Below, in pieces: positions 1-7,849 of a stretch of 7,988 nucleotides of DNA; the stretch's first letter is position 1, and every line of letters starts with the position of its first letter. The notes under the pieces were generated by a model. It was not told where the DNA came from. It ran no database searches and saw only the letters and a list, made by a program, of their open reading frames with translations. The translations under genes and the position numbers were made by a program. The stretch is from an uncultured Clostridium sp. (GTDB lineage Bacteria > Bacillota_A > Clostridia > Lachnospirales > Lachnospiraceae): assembly GCA_945836785.1 (NCBI GenBank), contig CAMAMD010000060.1:1-7988 (forward strand), written 5' to 3'.

Positions 1-9
1 TAAAAAATA

Positions 10-3000
10 TCAGCTTTCGGAATAATTCTTTATCATCTTATCATAATCCTCGATTGGCATCGGCTTGGCAAACAGGAATCCCTGTCCGACCTCGCAGTTA
101 ATGGATTTCAACATTTCAAGCTGTTCTGCAGTTTCAATACCCTCGCTGACGATTCTGATATCCAGTGCATGTGCCATGTCGATAATACTTTTCAGGATAG
201 CTGTCGCATTTTTATCGCTCGCAGCAGACCGTGTAAGGAAATCATGGTCAAGCTTAATGACGTCAATTGGCAGGTCACGGAGCAGGGTGAGTGACGAATA
301 ACCTGTACCGAAATCATCCATATTGATAATATAATCCATAGATTTCAGTGTTTTCAGCACGTCAATCATCTGAGAATAATTTTCTGAGAAAATGCTCTCT
401 GTAATCTCAAATTCTATGTAATGGTGCGGAATGTAATATTTCTCAACAATGTCCTGAACCTTTGTCAGAAAGTCCGGGTGTGCCAATGTAATTCTGGACA
501 GGTTCACCGAGAATGGCAATACATAAATATCCGAATCCAGGTAACGACGGAGAGATTTACATGCCTCCTCCAGCATAAAACAGTCAATCTGATAGATAAA
601 TCCGTTTTTCTCAAAGGAAGGAATAAAGGCTGCAGGTTCCAAAAAGCCTTTGGACGGAGATAACCAGCGAACCAGCAGCTCGCCGCCTATCAGGCTGTTC
701 GATTCAATATCATATTTCGGCTGTACATAAGCACAGAATTCATTGTTTTCGAGTGCACCATGCATGCTGTTTTCTATTTGCGCTTCGTTCAGGACCTTCT
801 TATGATATTCGTCATCATAAAATGCAAAGGTTGCACCCATGGAAACGTTGATGGATTTACCTGCCATCATCGCACGGTCAACTAATCGGTTGACACTGTA
901 GGAATGCATGGTTTCGTCAATGATCAAAATACCCGTTGTGAAATCTACCACAAAACGATCCTGGATAACCCGGCAGGCATCATGGACTTCATTTCGTATA
1001 TTGTTGAATGTTTCCATAAAACTGTTCTTGCCGTTATTGTGAATGAGCATGATGTATGTGTCGCTGATGATTCTGGCAAAAGTTTCCCCTTCATTCAGAT
1101 ATTTGTTCAGGACATCTGCAACGGTTTTCAATGTGCGGTCACCGACGCTGTGACCATACGTTTCATTAATATACTTAAAGTTTTTAATGTTAAAATAAAA
1201 CATTACATAATCGGTATCGGGGTTATCATTCAATATCTCCTGTACATCTACTTTGAATTTCTCAAAGTTTCCGTAGTTGGTTATAATATCTCGATAAGAT
1301 GCCTCTGTGATTTTTTTCTCTATCGTGATATTTTGATCCAGCTCCTTTTTCAGACGCTCCGCTTTGGTCTGCTTATGTGCTGAGGCGGATATCAAAAATG
1401 TGTTGTTGCCGGTACTCCATTTAATTGGAGTCATGTATATGTCAAAATCTTCATTTGATGTTTTGTTGTGTCTGGAAGATTTGATGGTCTTTCCTTCTGA
1501 CATTCTGTGCAGCGGACAGTCGTTACAAGGGCTGCTTTCCTGATTCATGCTGCTGTAGCATTTGCTGTTCAATGCAATGTTTGGATAGTAGTCTGAAGCG
1601 ATGTCATTATAATACATGATATCATAGGTATCCTTGTCCACTACAATCATTGGGTTTTGAATCGTATCAAAAGCATTAATTGTGTCTTCCCGAAGCTGCG
1701 AGAGATTTTTCTGGTTCTGTTTGGAACAGATTGCCTCTGACAGAATCTTAAATAGAAGTTTAAAGGTATTTAATTCTGCAGTTGACCAGGAACCGGCTGC
1801 GTCCATGGAATAAAAACCGATATAGCCGATTATCCTTCCGTTTAACACAATCTGAGATTGCAACAGTCTGGCAATTCCTTCGGAACGTGGGTTCATGCTG
1901 GATGTATTCAGTTTAATCAGTGACGTGTCAGAAGAATAAACAATACCATCCGCTCCCATGGAATCCAGTTCTTCAAATACCGCTGCAGGTGTATGTTGCT
2001 TTATCCGGCGGTCGTTCTCGATTCCTTCACGGCACCATTGATGGGTACAGTCCACAAATTTCTTGTTAAAGCTGTATTCCCAGATACTGACTTTGTCCAC
2101 GTCATAGGTCTTTCCAATAATGGAAAGTGCTTTTTCTATGGCACTGTATGTATTTGTACTTGAAAACAGAGTAGTAAGTAATTCCTGAATGATTTTATCA
2201 TTTTCACTTGCCACATGTGCTTTTGCACCTCTGTCATTTTCGTATTTCGCACGTGCCATATCTTCCTGATAGCAATAATAACAGTTTTTGCCATTCAGCT
2301 TTGCCTGATACAGAGCAGTGTCAGCGTTCTCAAGCAGAGCACTGTAAGGAATCTGCTCATTGGTAGAGGCTATACCGATACTCAAAGTCACCTTGCAGGA
2401 ATCACCACCGGGATATAGTGCTCTCAGTTTTTCCGCAATCAGTGTGGCCTTTTCGCATGCAAGCTGTGTATCAAGTACATTGTACAGGAACATGCAGAAC
2501 TCGTCTCCTCCGAGACGCCCGGATATACCGTATTCTCCGTTGTATTCCATCAGTGTTTTGGCAATGTCAATGATTACTTCATCGCCCTTTAAGTGACCGT
2601 AGGTATCGTTGATATTTTTAAAATCATCAATGTCAACCAGCATCAGGACGTTATAGCTGTTTCCGTTCAGCTCACGCAAATGAGCTTTGATTTTACTTTC
2701 TGTCGTGACTTTATTGTACAGACCGGTCATCTGGTCTTTTTCGGCCTTGGACAAAAGCTGTTGCTGCTCCACTTTCTGTGAATGGATGTTGCGGAGAAGA
2801 CCGACCACCCGTATTGGCATACCATTTTCATCATAAATTGTCGAAAAAGTTGAGAAGTACCACTGATAACCGCTGTTTTTTGTGTTTAATTTGAATTCCG
2901 TGGAATGGTATTCTGTTCCGACCTTAGCCAGATAGAACAGTTCCTCCAACGCTTCCTTGGTGTCATTGGAAACCAGTGCGGTTTTAATCATATTGACAGC

Positions 3001-3909
3001 AGGATTTTCGATAATGGAGTCGCCTTCAAATATATGATTGAACTTTTCTGCAAATGTAATTGTATCTTCCGCTATATCATATTCATAAGGAAGTTCCTCT
3101 GAAATATCTGAGATAATCAGATATTTTTGCTCTTCAAGCATGGCTTTCATTTCCGCTATCTTAAGGTCAGTGACATCCGACATAACCAGATTGACAACCG
3201 GAAATCCCTGGGACATTTCGCCGGCACGGGCAAAAATGGCATTTACCCATTTGATGCTGTCATCTGCACATTTGATACGAAAATTCAGAATCTTGGAATT
3301 GGAATCCTCAGTCAGATCTGCCAGTGCATCAATAACGGTTGCCAAATCTTCACCCAACACGAGAGAAAGCGTATTTTTCCCAAATTTATCCTTATATTCG
3401 CGCGCAGAGTAGCCACACATGTCATAGAAATAATTGTTTGCCCAGATCAGGGATAAGTTATTGTCTAAGATGTGTTTGCTTACACCACTTGGAACGGTAT
3501 TGGCAAAAATCTCCAAATCTGTTTTTGCTTTAACCGACTCGCTGGCTGCATTTTCAAGATTGGTAATATCCGTAAATACACACTGCAGTACGTCACGGCC
3601 GTCATTTAAGGAGAAAGCCTGACCACTGCAAAGCACAGTCAGAATGGCACCGCTTTTGGTGACAATACGGTGCTGGATGCTGACCAGATTGGATATGCTT
3701 AACTGATAATTGATGGAGGCAATTGTTTCGGTAAAATCCTCCACATACAGCAGATTATCCAGGGTACATATTTTTTTTGACAGTTCACGTGGAGAGTATC
3801 CCGTCATCATGCAAAGTCCCTGGTCAAAGTCTAATATATTATATGGTGCATCCGTCTCCAGGACGAAGGTTGCAACATCGTTGCCGTTTACCAGATTGTT
3901 TGATGTCAT
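10..3909 (-). CDS. Multidomain cyclic-di-GMP diguanylate cyclase/phosphodiesterase (PAS-PAS-PAS-GGDEF-GAF-PAS-GGDEF-EAL)
   Basis: Predicted to make and hydrolyse cyclic-di-GMP in the cytosol under control of several sensor domains; no signal peptide or membrane segment is seen. Approximate domains: PAS 8-118, PAS 130-250, PAS 262-380, GGDEF 388-548, GAF 570-732, PAS-like 742-848, GGDEF-like 870-1030, EAL 1043-1292. The first GGDEF is canonical (G467-G468-D469-E470-F471; D426, N434 and D435 upstream) and lacks an RxxD product-inhibition site. The second is degenerate (I948-S-D-T-Y952, with N907 in place of the metal Asp), so it is probably not a cyclase. The EAL domain reads ELL but keeps E1077, N1136, E1171, D1198/D1199 in DDFGTGYSSL, K1219, E1256 and Q1276, so hydrolysis is likely. 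The fourth PAS carries C784, C795 and C798. The start is supported by AGGAGG five bases upstream. Which activity dominates and what is sensed cannot be read from the sequence. Confidence 0.95.
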   Translation of the reverse strand: MTSNNLVNGNDVATFVLETDAPYNILDFDQGLCMMTGYSPRELSKKICTLDNLLYVEDFTETIASINYQLSISNLVSIQHRIVTKSGAILTVLCSGQAFSLNDGRDVLQCVFTDITNLENAASESVKAKTDLEIFANTVPSGVSKHILDNNLSLIWANNYFYDMCGYSAREYKDKFGKNTLSLVLGEDLATVIDALADLTEDSNSKILNFRIKCADDSIKWVNAIFARAGEMSQGFPVVNLVMSDVTDLKIAEMKAMLEEQKYLIISDISEELPYEYDIAEDTITFAEKFNHIFEGDSIIENPAVNMIKTALVSNDTKEALEELFYLAKVGTEYHSTEFKLNTKNSGYQWYFSTFSTIYDENGMPIRVVGLLRNIHSQKVEQQQLLSKAEKDQMTGLYNKVTTESKIKAHLRELNGNSYNVLMLVDIDDFKNINDTYGHLKGDEVIIDIAKTLMEYNGEYGISGRLGGDEFCMFLYNVLDTQLACEKATLIAEKLRALYPGGDSCKVTLSIGIASTNEQIPYSALLENADTALYQAKLNGKNCYYCYQEDMARAKYENDRGAKAHVASENDKIIQELLTTLFSSTNTYSAIEKALSIIGKTYDVDKVSIWEYSFNKKFVDCTHQWCREGIENDRRIKQHTPAAVFEELDSMGADGIVYSSDTSLIKLNTSSMNPRSEGIARLLQSQIVLNGRIIGYIGFYSMDAAGSWSTAELNTFKLLFKILSEAICSKQNQKNLSQLREDTINAFDTIQNPMIVVDKDTYDIMYYNDIASDYYPNIALNSKCYSSMNQESSPCNDCPLHRMSEGKTIKSSRHNKTSNEDFDIYMTPIKWSTGNNTFLISASAHKQTKAERLKKELDQNITIEKKITEASYRDIITNYGNFEKFKVDVQEILNDNPDTDYVMFYFNIKNFKYINETYGHSVGDRTLKTVADVLNKYLNEGETFARIISDTYIMLIHNNGKNSFMETFNNIRNEVHDACRVIQDRFVVDFTTGILIIDETMHSYSVNRLVDRAMMAGKSINVSMGATFAFYDDEYHKKVLNEAQIENSMHGALENNEFCAYVQPKYDIESNSLIGGELLVRWLSPSKGFLEPAAFIPSFEKNGFIYQIDCFMLEEACKSLRRYLDSDIYVLPFSVNLSRITLAHPDFLTKVQDIVEKYYIPHHYIEFEITESIFSENYSQMIDVLKTLKSMDYIINMDDFGTGYSSLTLLRDLPIDVIKLDHDFLTRSAASDKNATAILKSIIDMAHALDIRIVSEGIETAEQLEMLKSINCEVGQGFLFAKPMPIEDYDKMIKNYSES

Positions 3910-3944
3910 GCTGTCCTCCTGTTGTTTTATCTAAATATATTACA

Positions 3945-3973
3945 ATTATAGTCTATAGAAAAAAGGATGGCAA
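3945..3973 (-). promoter_or_regulatory. Sigma-A-type promoter for the cyclic-di-GMP gene
   Basis: Read on the minus strand, a -35 box TTGCCA (3968-3973, five of six consensus bases) is followed by a 17-base spacer and a perfect -10 box TATAAT (3945-3950). Transcription would start near 3938, giving a leader of about 29 bases that includes the AGGAGGA ribosome binding site at 3914-3920. The box quality and spacing make this a strong constitutive-looking promoter. Confidence 0.75.
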
Positions 3974-3983
3974 GCTTTATTTC

Positions 3984-4012
3984 TTTACAGAATCGCCCAT
4001 AAATGGTACAAT
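3984..4012 (+). promoter_or_regulatory. Sigma-A-type promoter with extended -10 for the DUF1461-glgB-sanA genes
   Basis: A -35 box TTTACA (3984-3989) is followed by a 17-base spacer and a -10 box TACAAT (4007-4012). TGG directly before the -10 box fits an extended -10 (TGn). Transcription would start near 4019, about 34 bases before the ATG at 4053. It faces away from the minus-strand promoter, and only 10 bases separate the two -35 boxes. Confidence 0.75.
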
Positions 4013-4034
4013 ATCTAAGTATGATTTTTAGATA
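4012..4034. promoter_or_regulatory. Inverted repeat at the plus-strand transcription start, possible operator
   Basis: TATCTAA (4012-4018) and TTAGATA (4028-4034) form a perfect 7-base inverted repeat around a 9-base centre. It begins at the last base of the -10 box and covers the predicted start of transcription, a typical position for a repressor site. An 11-base version of the right arm, TTTAGATAAAA (4027-4037), recurs in opposite orientation at 3925-3935 in the leader of the divergent gene. The region is AT-rich, so chance cannot be excluded. Confidence 0.35.
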
Positions 4035-4052
4035 AAAGTATGGTAAAGTAAT

Positions 4053-4739
4053 ATGGATAAATATAAGAAGTACGAGTGCATGGCAAGTGTGTGTGTCGCT
4101 GTATTTATTTTAAGTGCGGCACTGTGTATTCTCGTCATGAACAGAAATGTTTTTACGCTGTGCTTGCATAATGCGGATGGTATGTATGCCACAGTTACGG
4201 ATGCCCGGAATTCGGATGCGGCCGATGGTGTTGCGATGTCAGAGTTCGAGATACAAATGAATTATCAACAATTGGCCGATGATTTTTCGTCATTTTGGGG
4301 AAAAGATTATGAGATTTCGGGATATGAGATTACGACAGCAAATAAGGATAGGCTCAATGATTTAAAACGGTATTACAGGTTAGCATGGATATTTGCTATT
4401 ATTAGTTTTGCCGGAGCGGTATATTGTTTTATTATTCTTTCAAAGAGAAGACTGTATATGCCGTTTTTATATGGCGGAGTGCTGGCTGCTTTGATTACAT
4501 CAATACAGGCTGTGATTCTCATGGTATCGGATGCACCTGTGAAATCCGGGATTCGCCGTATGATATTGCAGGAGGATTACAGTTACTTTTCAGAGGGAGA
4601 TATTCTGCGAAGTTTATTTCCACCGGAGTTTGCAAGATATCAGGCATTTGCCTATCTGTTGATTGTATTTGGATTGATTTTGCTGATGGCACTGATACGG
4701 GGAATTATCATATTTCGTGGGAGACCACATAGATTTTAA
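4053..4739 (+). CDS. Four-helix integral membrane protein, DUF1461/TIGR01906 (Lit-like) family
   Basis: A 228-residue membrane protein of unproven function. Predicted helices lie at about 11-29, 109-129, 135-158 and 196-220. The N-terminus (MDKYKK), the 130-134 loop and the C-terminus are basic and so inside. Two larger loops (30-108 and 159-195) are outside. Length, helix layout and the pattern DRLNDLK near 99-105 plus EGDILRSLFPPEF near 181-193 resemble DUF1461/TIGR01906. This is the family of Lit, a Firmicute enzyme that moves an acyl chain within lipoproteins to give the lyso form. The histidines I expect for Lit are absent: the only two in the protein are H39 and H226, and the matching sites appear to be Arg. 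It may therefore be a non-enzymatic or divergent relative. No good ribosome binding site precedes ATG 4053 (only GGTAAAG); ATG at residue 10 is no better supported. It lies 23 bases before glgB and is probably co-transcribed with it. Confidence 0.8.
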   Translation: MDKYKKYECMASVCVAVFILSAALCILVMNRNVFTLCLHNADGMYATVTDARNSDAADGVAMSEFEIQMNYQQLADDFSSFWGKDYEISGYEITTANKDRLNDLKRYYRLAWIFAIISFAGAVYCFIILSKRRLYMPFLYGGVLAALITSIQAVILMVSDAPVKSGIRRMILQEDYSYFSEGDILRSLFPPEFARYQAFAYLLIVFGLILLMALIRGIIIFRGRPHRF

Positions 4740-4762
4740 GAATATATGAATGGAGGTATTAT

Positions 4763-7111
4763 ATGAACAAGAGATTGGAAAACTGGGTTAACTGGGTGCT
4801 TTATGATGAGCTTGTAAGGGGAGAGCTTAATGCACCGAAGCATCTGCTTGGTATTCATGATTATGGTGAAGGTCAGGTGATTACTGTCTACCGGCCGCAT
4901 GCAGAGCAGGTTTGTGTGACGGATTCGGAGGGAAAAAATCCGATTCATATGGAAATGCTTGCTGAGGGCTTATACGGAATCTACTTTGATAACAAGAAAT
5001 TCCAGGGAGCCAGATATAAAATTCAGACGAAGTATCAGGATGGAACCACTGTTGTGACAGCGGACTGCTATGCTTTTGGTTCATTGATTTCCGATTTTGA
5101 CGTATATCTCTTTGCCGAGGGCAAAAACTATGATATTTATAATAAGCTTGGTGCACATCCTATGACCATTGATGGCGTGCAGGGTACATATTTTGCCGTG
5201 TGGGCTCCGAATGCCAGACGTGTCAGCGTGGTAGGAGATTTTAATATGTGGGACGGTGCACTTCACCCGATGCAGATTCAGGCTGCTTCCGGTATTTATG
5301 AGTTGTTTATACCGGATGTGAACCCAGGTGCTATTTACAAATTCCAGATATTGACCAGAAAGGGAGATATACTGTATAAGGCAGATCCGTATGGTAATTA
5401 CACGCAGGTCAGACCGGATAATGCCAACATCGTCGTTGATTTGAATACATACAAGTGGACAGATGAGAAATGGATTGCGGACAGAAATAAAATAAAGAGA
5501 GTGGATCGTATCAAGAAACCGATGTCCATATACGAATGTCATCTGGGCTCATGGAAGAAAGAGGTTGAGGATTCAGATTTCGGTTTTTATAATTATCGCG
5601 AGATGGCACATATGCTCGGAGATTATCTGATGGATATGGGGTATACGCACGTTGAGCTGATGGGCATTGCCGAGTATCCGTTTGATGGTTCCTGGGGATA
5701 TCAGGTTACAAACTATTATGCACCGACCAGCCGCTACGGAACACCGGAAGATTTTATGTATTTTGTAGATTATATGCATTCACTGGGAATCAGTGTCATC
5801 CTCGACTGGGTACCGGCACATTTCCCGAGAGATGCACACGGATTGGGAAGATTCGACGGTATGCCATTATATGAGCATCCGGATTCAAGACGTGGAGAAC
5901 ACCCGGACTGGGGTACTTATATTTTTGATTACGGCAGAACAGAGGTTGCTAACTTCCTGGCCGCAAATGCTTTATTCTGGGTGGAGAAATTTCATGTGGA
6001 TGCTTTGCGTGTGGATGCGGTTGCTTCTATGCTGTATCTGGATTACGGCAAACAGAACGGACAGTGGCTGCCAAATAAAGACGGCGGTAACGAGAATTAT
6101 GATGCCATCGCACTTTTACAGAAAATCAATACTGTGATGGAGGAGAGAAATCCCGGTGCATATCTGATTGCGGAGGAGTCAACTGCCTGGGCAGGTGTGA
6201 CGGCACCGGCATCACTCAAGGGACTTGGATTCCTGTTTAAATGGAATATGGGTTGGATGAATGATTTCCTCGAGTATATGAAGCTGGATCCGTATTTCAG
6301 ATCCTTTAATCACAACAGACTGACATTTAGTTTGACATATACATATTCCGAGAATTATGTACTCGTGATATCTCATGATGAGGTTGTACATTTGAAGTGT
6401 TCCATGATAAATAAGATGCCGGGATATGAAATCGATAAGTTTGCAAATCTGAGAACCGCATATGGCTTTATGTTCGGACACCCGGGCAAAAAACTGCTTT
6501 TCATGGGACAGGAGTTTGCACAGCTTCGGGAATGGAGTGAGGCGAGAAGCCTTGACTGGTTCCTGCTTGACAAGCCACTGCATAAACAGATGCAGAACTA
6601 TGTGCGGGCATTGAATCATATGTATACAAAGTATGATGCACTGTATTATAATGACAACGAGACGGTAGGCTTTGAGTGGATTAAATGTGATGATGCAAAA
6701 GAGGGCATCGTGGCATTTGTCAGACGTGGTAAGACATCGAAGAATCAGCTTATGTTTGTATGTAACTTTGTTCCGGTAGAGCGTACAAATTATCTGGTTG
6801 GTGCCCCTTGCCTTACAAAGTATGAGGAAATCCTGAATTCGGATGCCGAAGAATTTGGAGGTATGGGCAGAACGAATGGTGTGGTAAAGGCAATCGACCA
6901 GCCATGTGACAGGATGAAGCATGCAGTAAGCCTTACGATTGCACCTCTCTCTGTTATGGTATTCCGATATGATTATGTGGAGAAAAAGGCGTCGGGAACA
7001 AGAACGACAGCAAAGAAAACGACAACTACAAAAACAGTTAAAAAGACACAAAATCAGCTGATTGAAAAGTCGGGCGACAAATCGGGTGACAAACCGTCAG
7101 AGAAGAAATAA
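4763..7111 (+). CDS. glgB: 1,4-alpha-glucan branching enzyme (GH13 family, EC 2.4.1.18)
   Basis: Cuts an alpha-1,4-glucan chain and rejoins it through an alpha-1,6 bond, creating glycogen branches in the cytosol. Domains: an N1 beta-sandwich of about residues 25-115, CBM48 at about 135-225, the GH13 barrel at about 250-605, and an all-beta C-terminal domain to about 737. All catalytic motifs are present: DWVPAH (D348-H353), nucleophile D418 in ALRVDAV, acid/base E471 in AEEST, and transition-state D539 in ISHDE. The GMPLYEH and GEHPDWGTYIF stretches (366-387) are typical of branching enzymes. TGGAGG six bases upstream of the ATG supports this start. At 782 residues it is longer than common GlgB proteins (roughly 630-730), owing to the N1 domain and a Lys/Thr/Ser-rich tail (739-782). 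No glgC, glgD or glgA is adjacent, so the rest of glycogen synthesis must be encoded elsewhere. Confidence 0.96.
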   Translation: MNKRLENWVNWVLYDELVRGELNAPKHLLGIHDYGEGQVITVYRPHAEQVCVTDSEGKNPIHMEMLAEGLYGIYFDNKKFQGARYKIQTKYQDGTTVVTADCYAFGSLISDFDVYLFAEGKNYDIYNKLGAHPMTIDGVQGTYFAVWAPNARRVSVVGDFNMWDGALHPMQIQAASGIYELFIPDVNPGAIYKFQILTRKGDILYKADPYGNYTQVRPDNANIVVDLNTYKWTDEKWIADRNKIKRVDRIKKPMSIYECHLGSWKKEVEDSDFGFYNYREMAHMLGDYLMDMGYTHVELMGIAEYPFDGSWGYQVTNYYAPTSRYGTPEDFMYFVDYMHSLGISVILDWVPAHFPRDAHGLGRFDGMPLYEHPDSRRGEHPDWGTYIFDYGRTEVANFLAANALFWVEKFHVDALRVDAVASMLYLDYGKQNGQWLPNKDGGNENYDAIALLQKINTVMEERNPGAYLIAEESTAWAGVTAPASLKGLGFLFKWNMGWMNDFLEYMKLDPYFRSFNHNRLTFSLTYTYSENYVLVISHDEVVHLKCSMINKMPGYEIDKFANLRTAYGFMFGHPGKKLLFMGQEFAQLREWSEARSLDWFLLDKPLHKQMQNYVRALNHMYTKYDALYYNDNETVGFEWIKCDDAKEGIVAFVRRGKTSKNQLMFVCNFVPVERTNYLVGAPCLTKYEEILNSDAEEFGGMGRTNGVVKAIDQPCDRMKHAVSLTIAPLSVMVFRYDYVEKKASGTRTTAKKTTTTKTVKKTQNQLIEKSGDKSGDKPSEKK
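7067..7090 (+). repeat. Tandem 12-base repeat encoding KSGD-KSGD at the end of glgB
   Basis: Two adjacent 12-base units, AAGTCGGGCGAC (7067-7078) and AAATCGGGTGAC (7079-7090), differ at two third-codon positions and encode KSGD twice; a related KPSE follows. This suggests a small in-frame duplication within the low-complexity tail of the branching enzyme. Confidence 0.6.
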
Positions 7112-7138
7112 AACGTATGAAAGACAGGCTGTGGCAGT

Positions 7139-7849
7139 ATGAGCAGGCAGAACAATAAAAAAAATGTAAAAAAACACAGGAGGCTGATCAGGCTGGCAAT
7201 TGTATTGCTGGTTATGATTATTCTGGCGGTGGCAAGTCTGTTTGGTATTAATATATATGTCAGACAGAACGTCAGAAACAGGTTTCTGGATATAGATGAA
7301 GCTCAGAATTTACAGGATGTAGATTGTATTATTATTCTGGGAGCGTCCGTGGTAAACGGCGACACACCAAGTCCGATGCTGCAGGATCGCCTGGATAAGG
7401 GAATTGAATTATATTTTGCAGGATGTGCACCTAAGATCATTATGAGTGGGGACCATGGCGGAATGTATTATGATGAGGTCAACACTATGAAGAACTATGC
7501 AATCGAGCATGGAGTTCCGTCGGAGGATATTTTCATGGATCATGCAGGATTTTCTACCTATGAGAGCATGTATCGTGCAAAGGAGATATTCGGGGCTGAA
7601 AAGATTCTGGTGGTGACACAGGAATATCATTTATACCGTTCCTTATATGTTGCGGAGCGTATGGGACTTGATGCTTATGGAGTGCCGGCTGCGGATGTGG
7701 ATTACAGCGGTCAGAAGGTACGGGATATCAGGGAATATCTGGCAATCGTAAAAGATTTTGCAAAGGTTATCATCAAACCTGAGCCGACGATACTGGGAAG
7801 TCCGGTCAGCCTTTCCGGAAGCGGAGATGTGACCAATGATAAGGATTAA
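7139..7849 (+). CDS. SanA/YdcF-family membrane-anchored protein (DUF218)
   Basis: A 236-residue protein with a basic N-terminus (1-18), one membrane helix at about 18-40 and an extracytoplasmic DUF218 domain at about 62-215. Family motifs are visible: CIIILGASVVNGD (63-75), PMLQDRLDKGIELY (79-92), KIIMSGDHG (99-107), FSTYESMYRAKEIFG (138-152) and VTQEYHLYRSLYVAE (159-173). The SanA-like ending KPEPTILGSPVSL follows at 213-225. In Escherichia coli SanA affects vancomycin resistance and envelope permeability; the biochemical role of DUF218 proteins is not established. The start is 27 bases after the glgB stop with no terminator between, so it is probably in the same operon. The Shine-Dalgarno site is weak (GACAGG, 7123-7128). 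Codons 7-12 contain A8 and A7 runs. Confidence 0.88.
   Translation: MSRQNNKKNVKKHRRLIRLAIVLLVMIILAVASLFGINIYVRQNVRNRFLDIDEAQNLQDVDCIIILGASVVNGDTPSPMLQDRLDKGIELYFAGCAPKIIMSGDHGGMYYDEVNTMKNYAIEHGVPSEDIFMDHAGFSTYESMYRAKEIFGAEKILVVTQEYHLYRSLYVAERMGLDAYGVPAADVDYSGQKVRDIREYLAIVKDFAKVIIKPEPTILGSPVSLSGSGDVTNDKD

Noticed and set aside
904..1383. 159-codon open frame on the plus strand inside the cyclic-di-GMP gene
   Set aside because: It lies antisense to conserved GGDEF/EAL coding sequence, has no ribosome binding site and no recognisable protein pattern.
4424..4732. 102-codon open frame in another plus-strand frame inside the membrane protein gene
   Set aside because: It overlaps a gene with clear membrane helices and has no start signal or recognisable domain.
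6212..7051. 279-codon open frame on the minus strand inside glgB
   Set aside because: It is antisense to a well-conserved enzyme, its Cys/His/Ile-rich composition is typical of reverse-frame translation, and no ribosome binding site precedes it.
7117..7158. 13-codon mini-ORF overlapping the start of the sanA-like gene
   Set aside because: It could in principle be a coupling leader, but it has only a poor ribosome binding site and a chance ORF of this size is expected.
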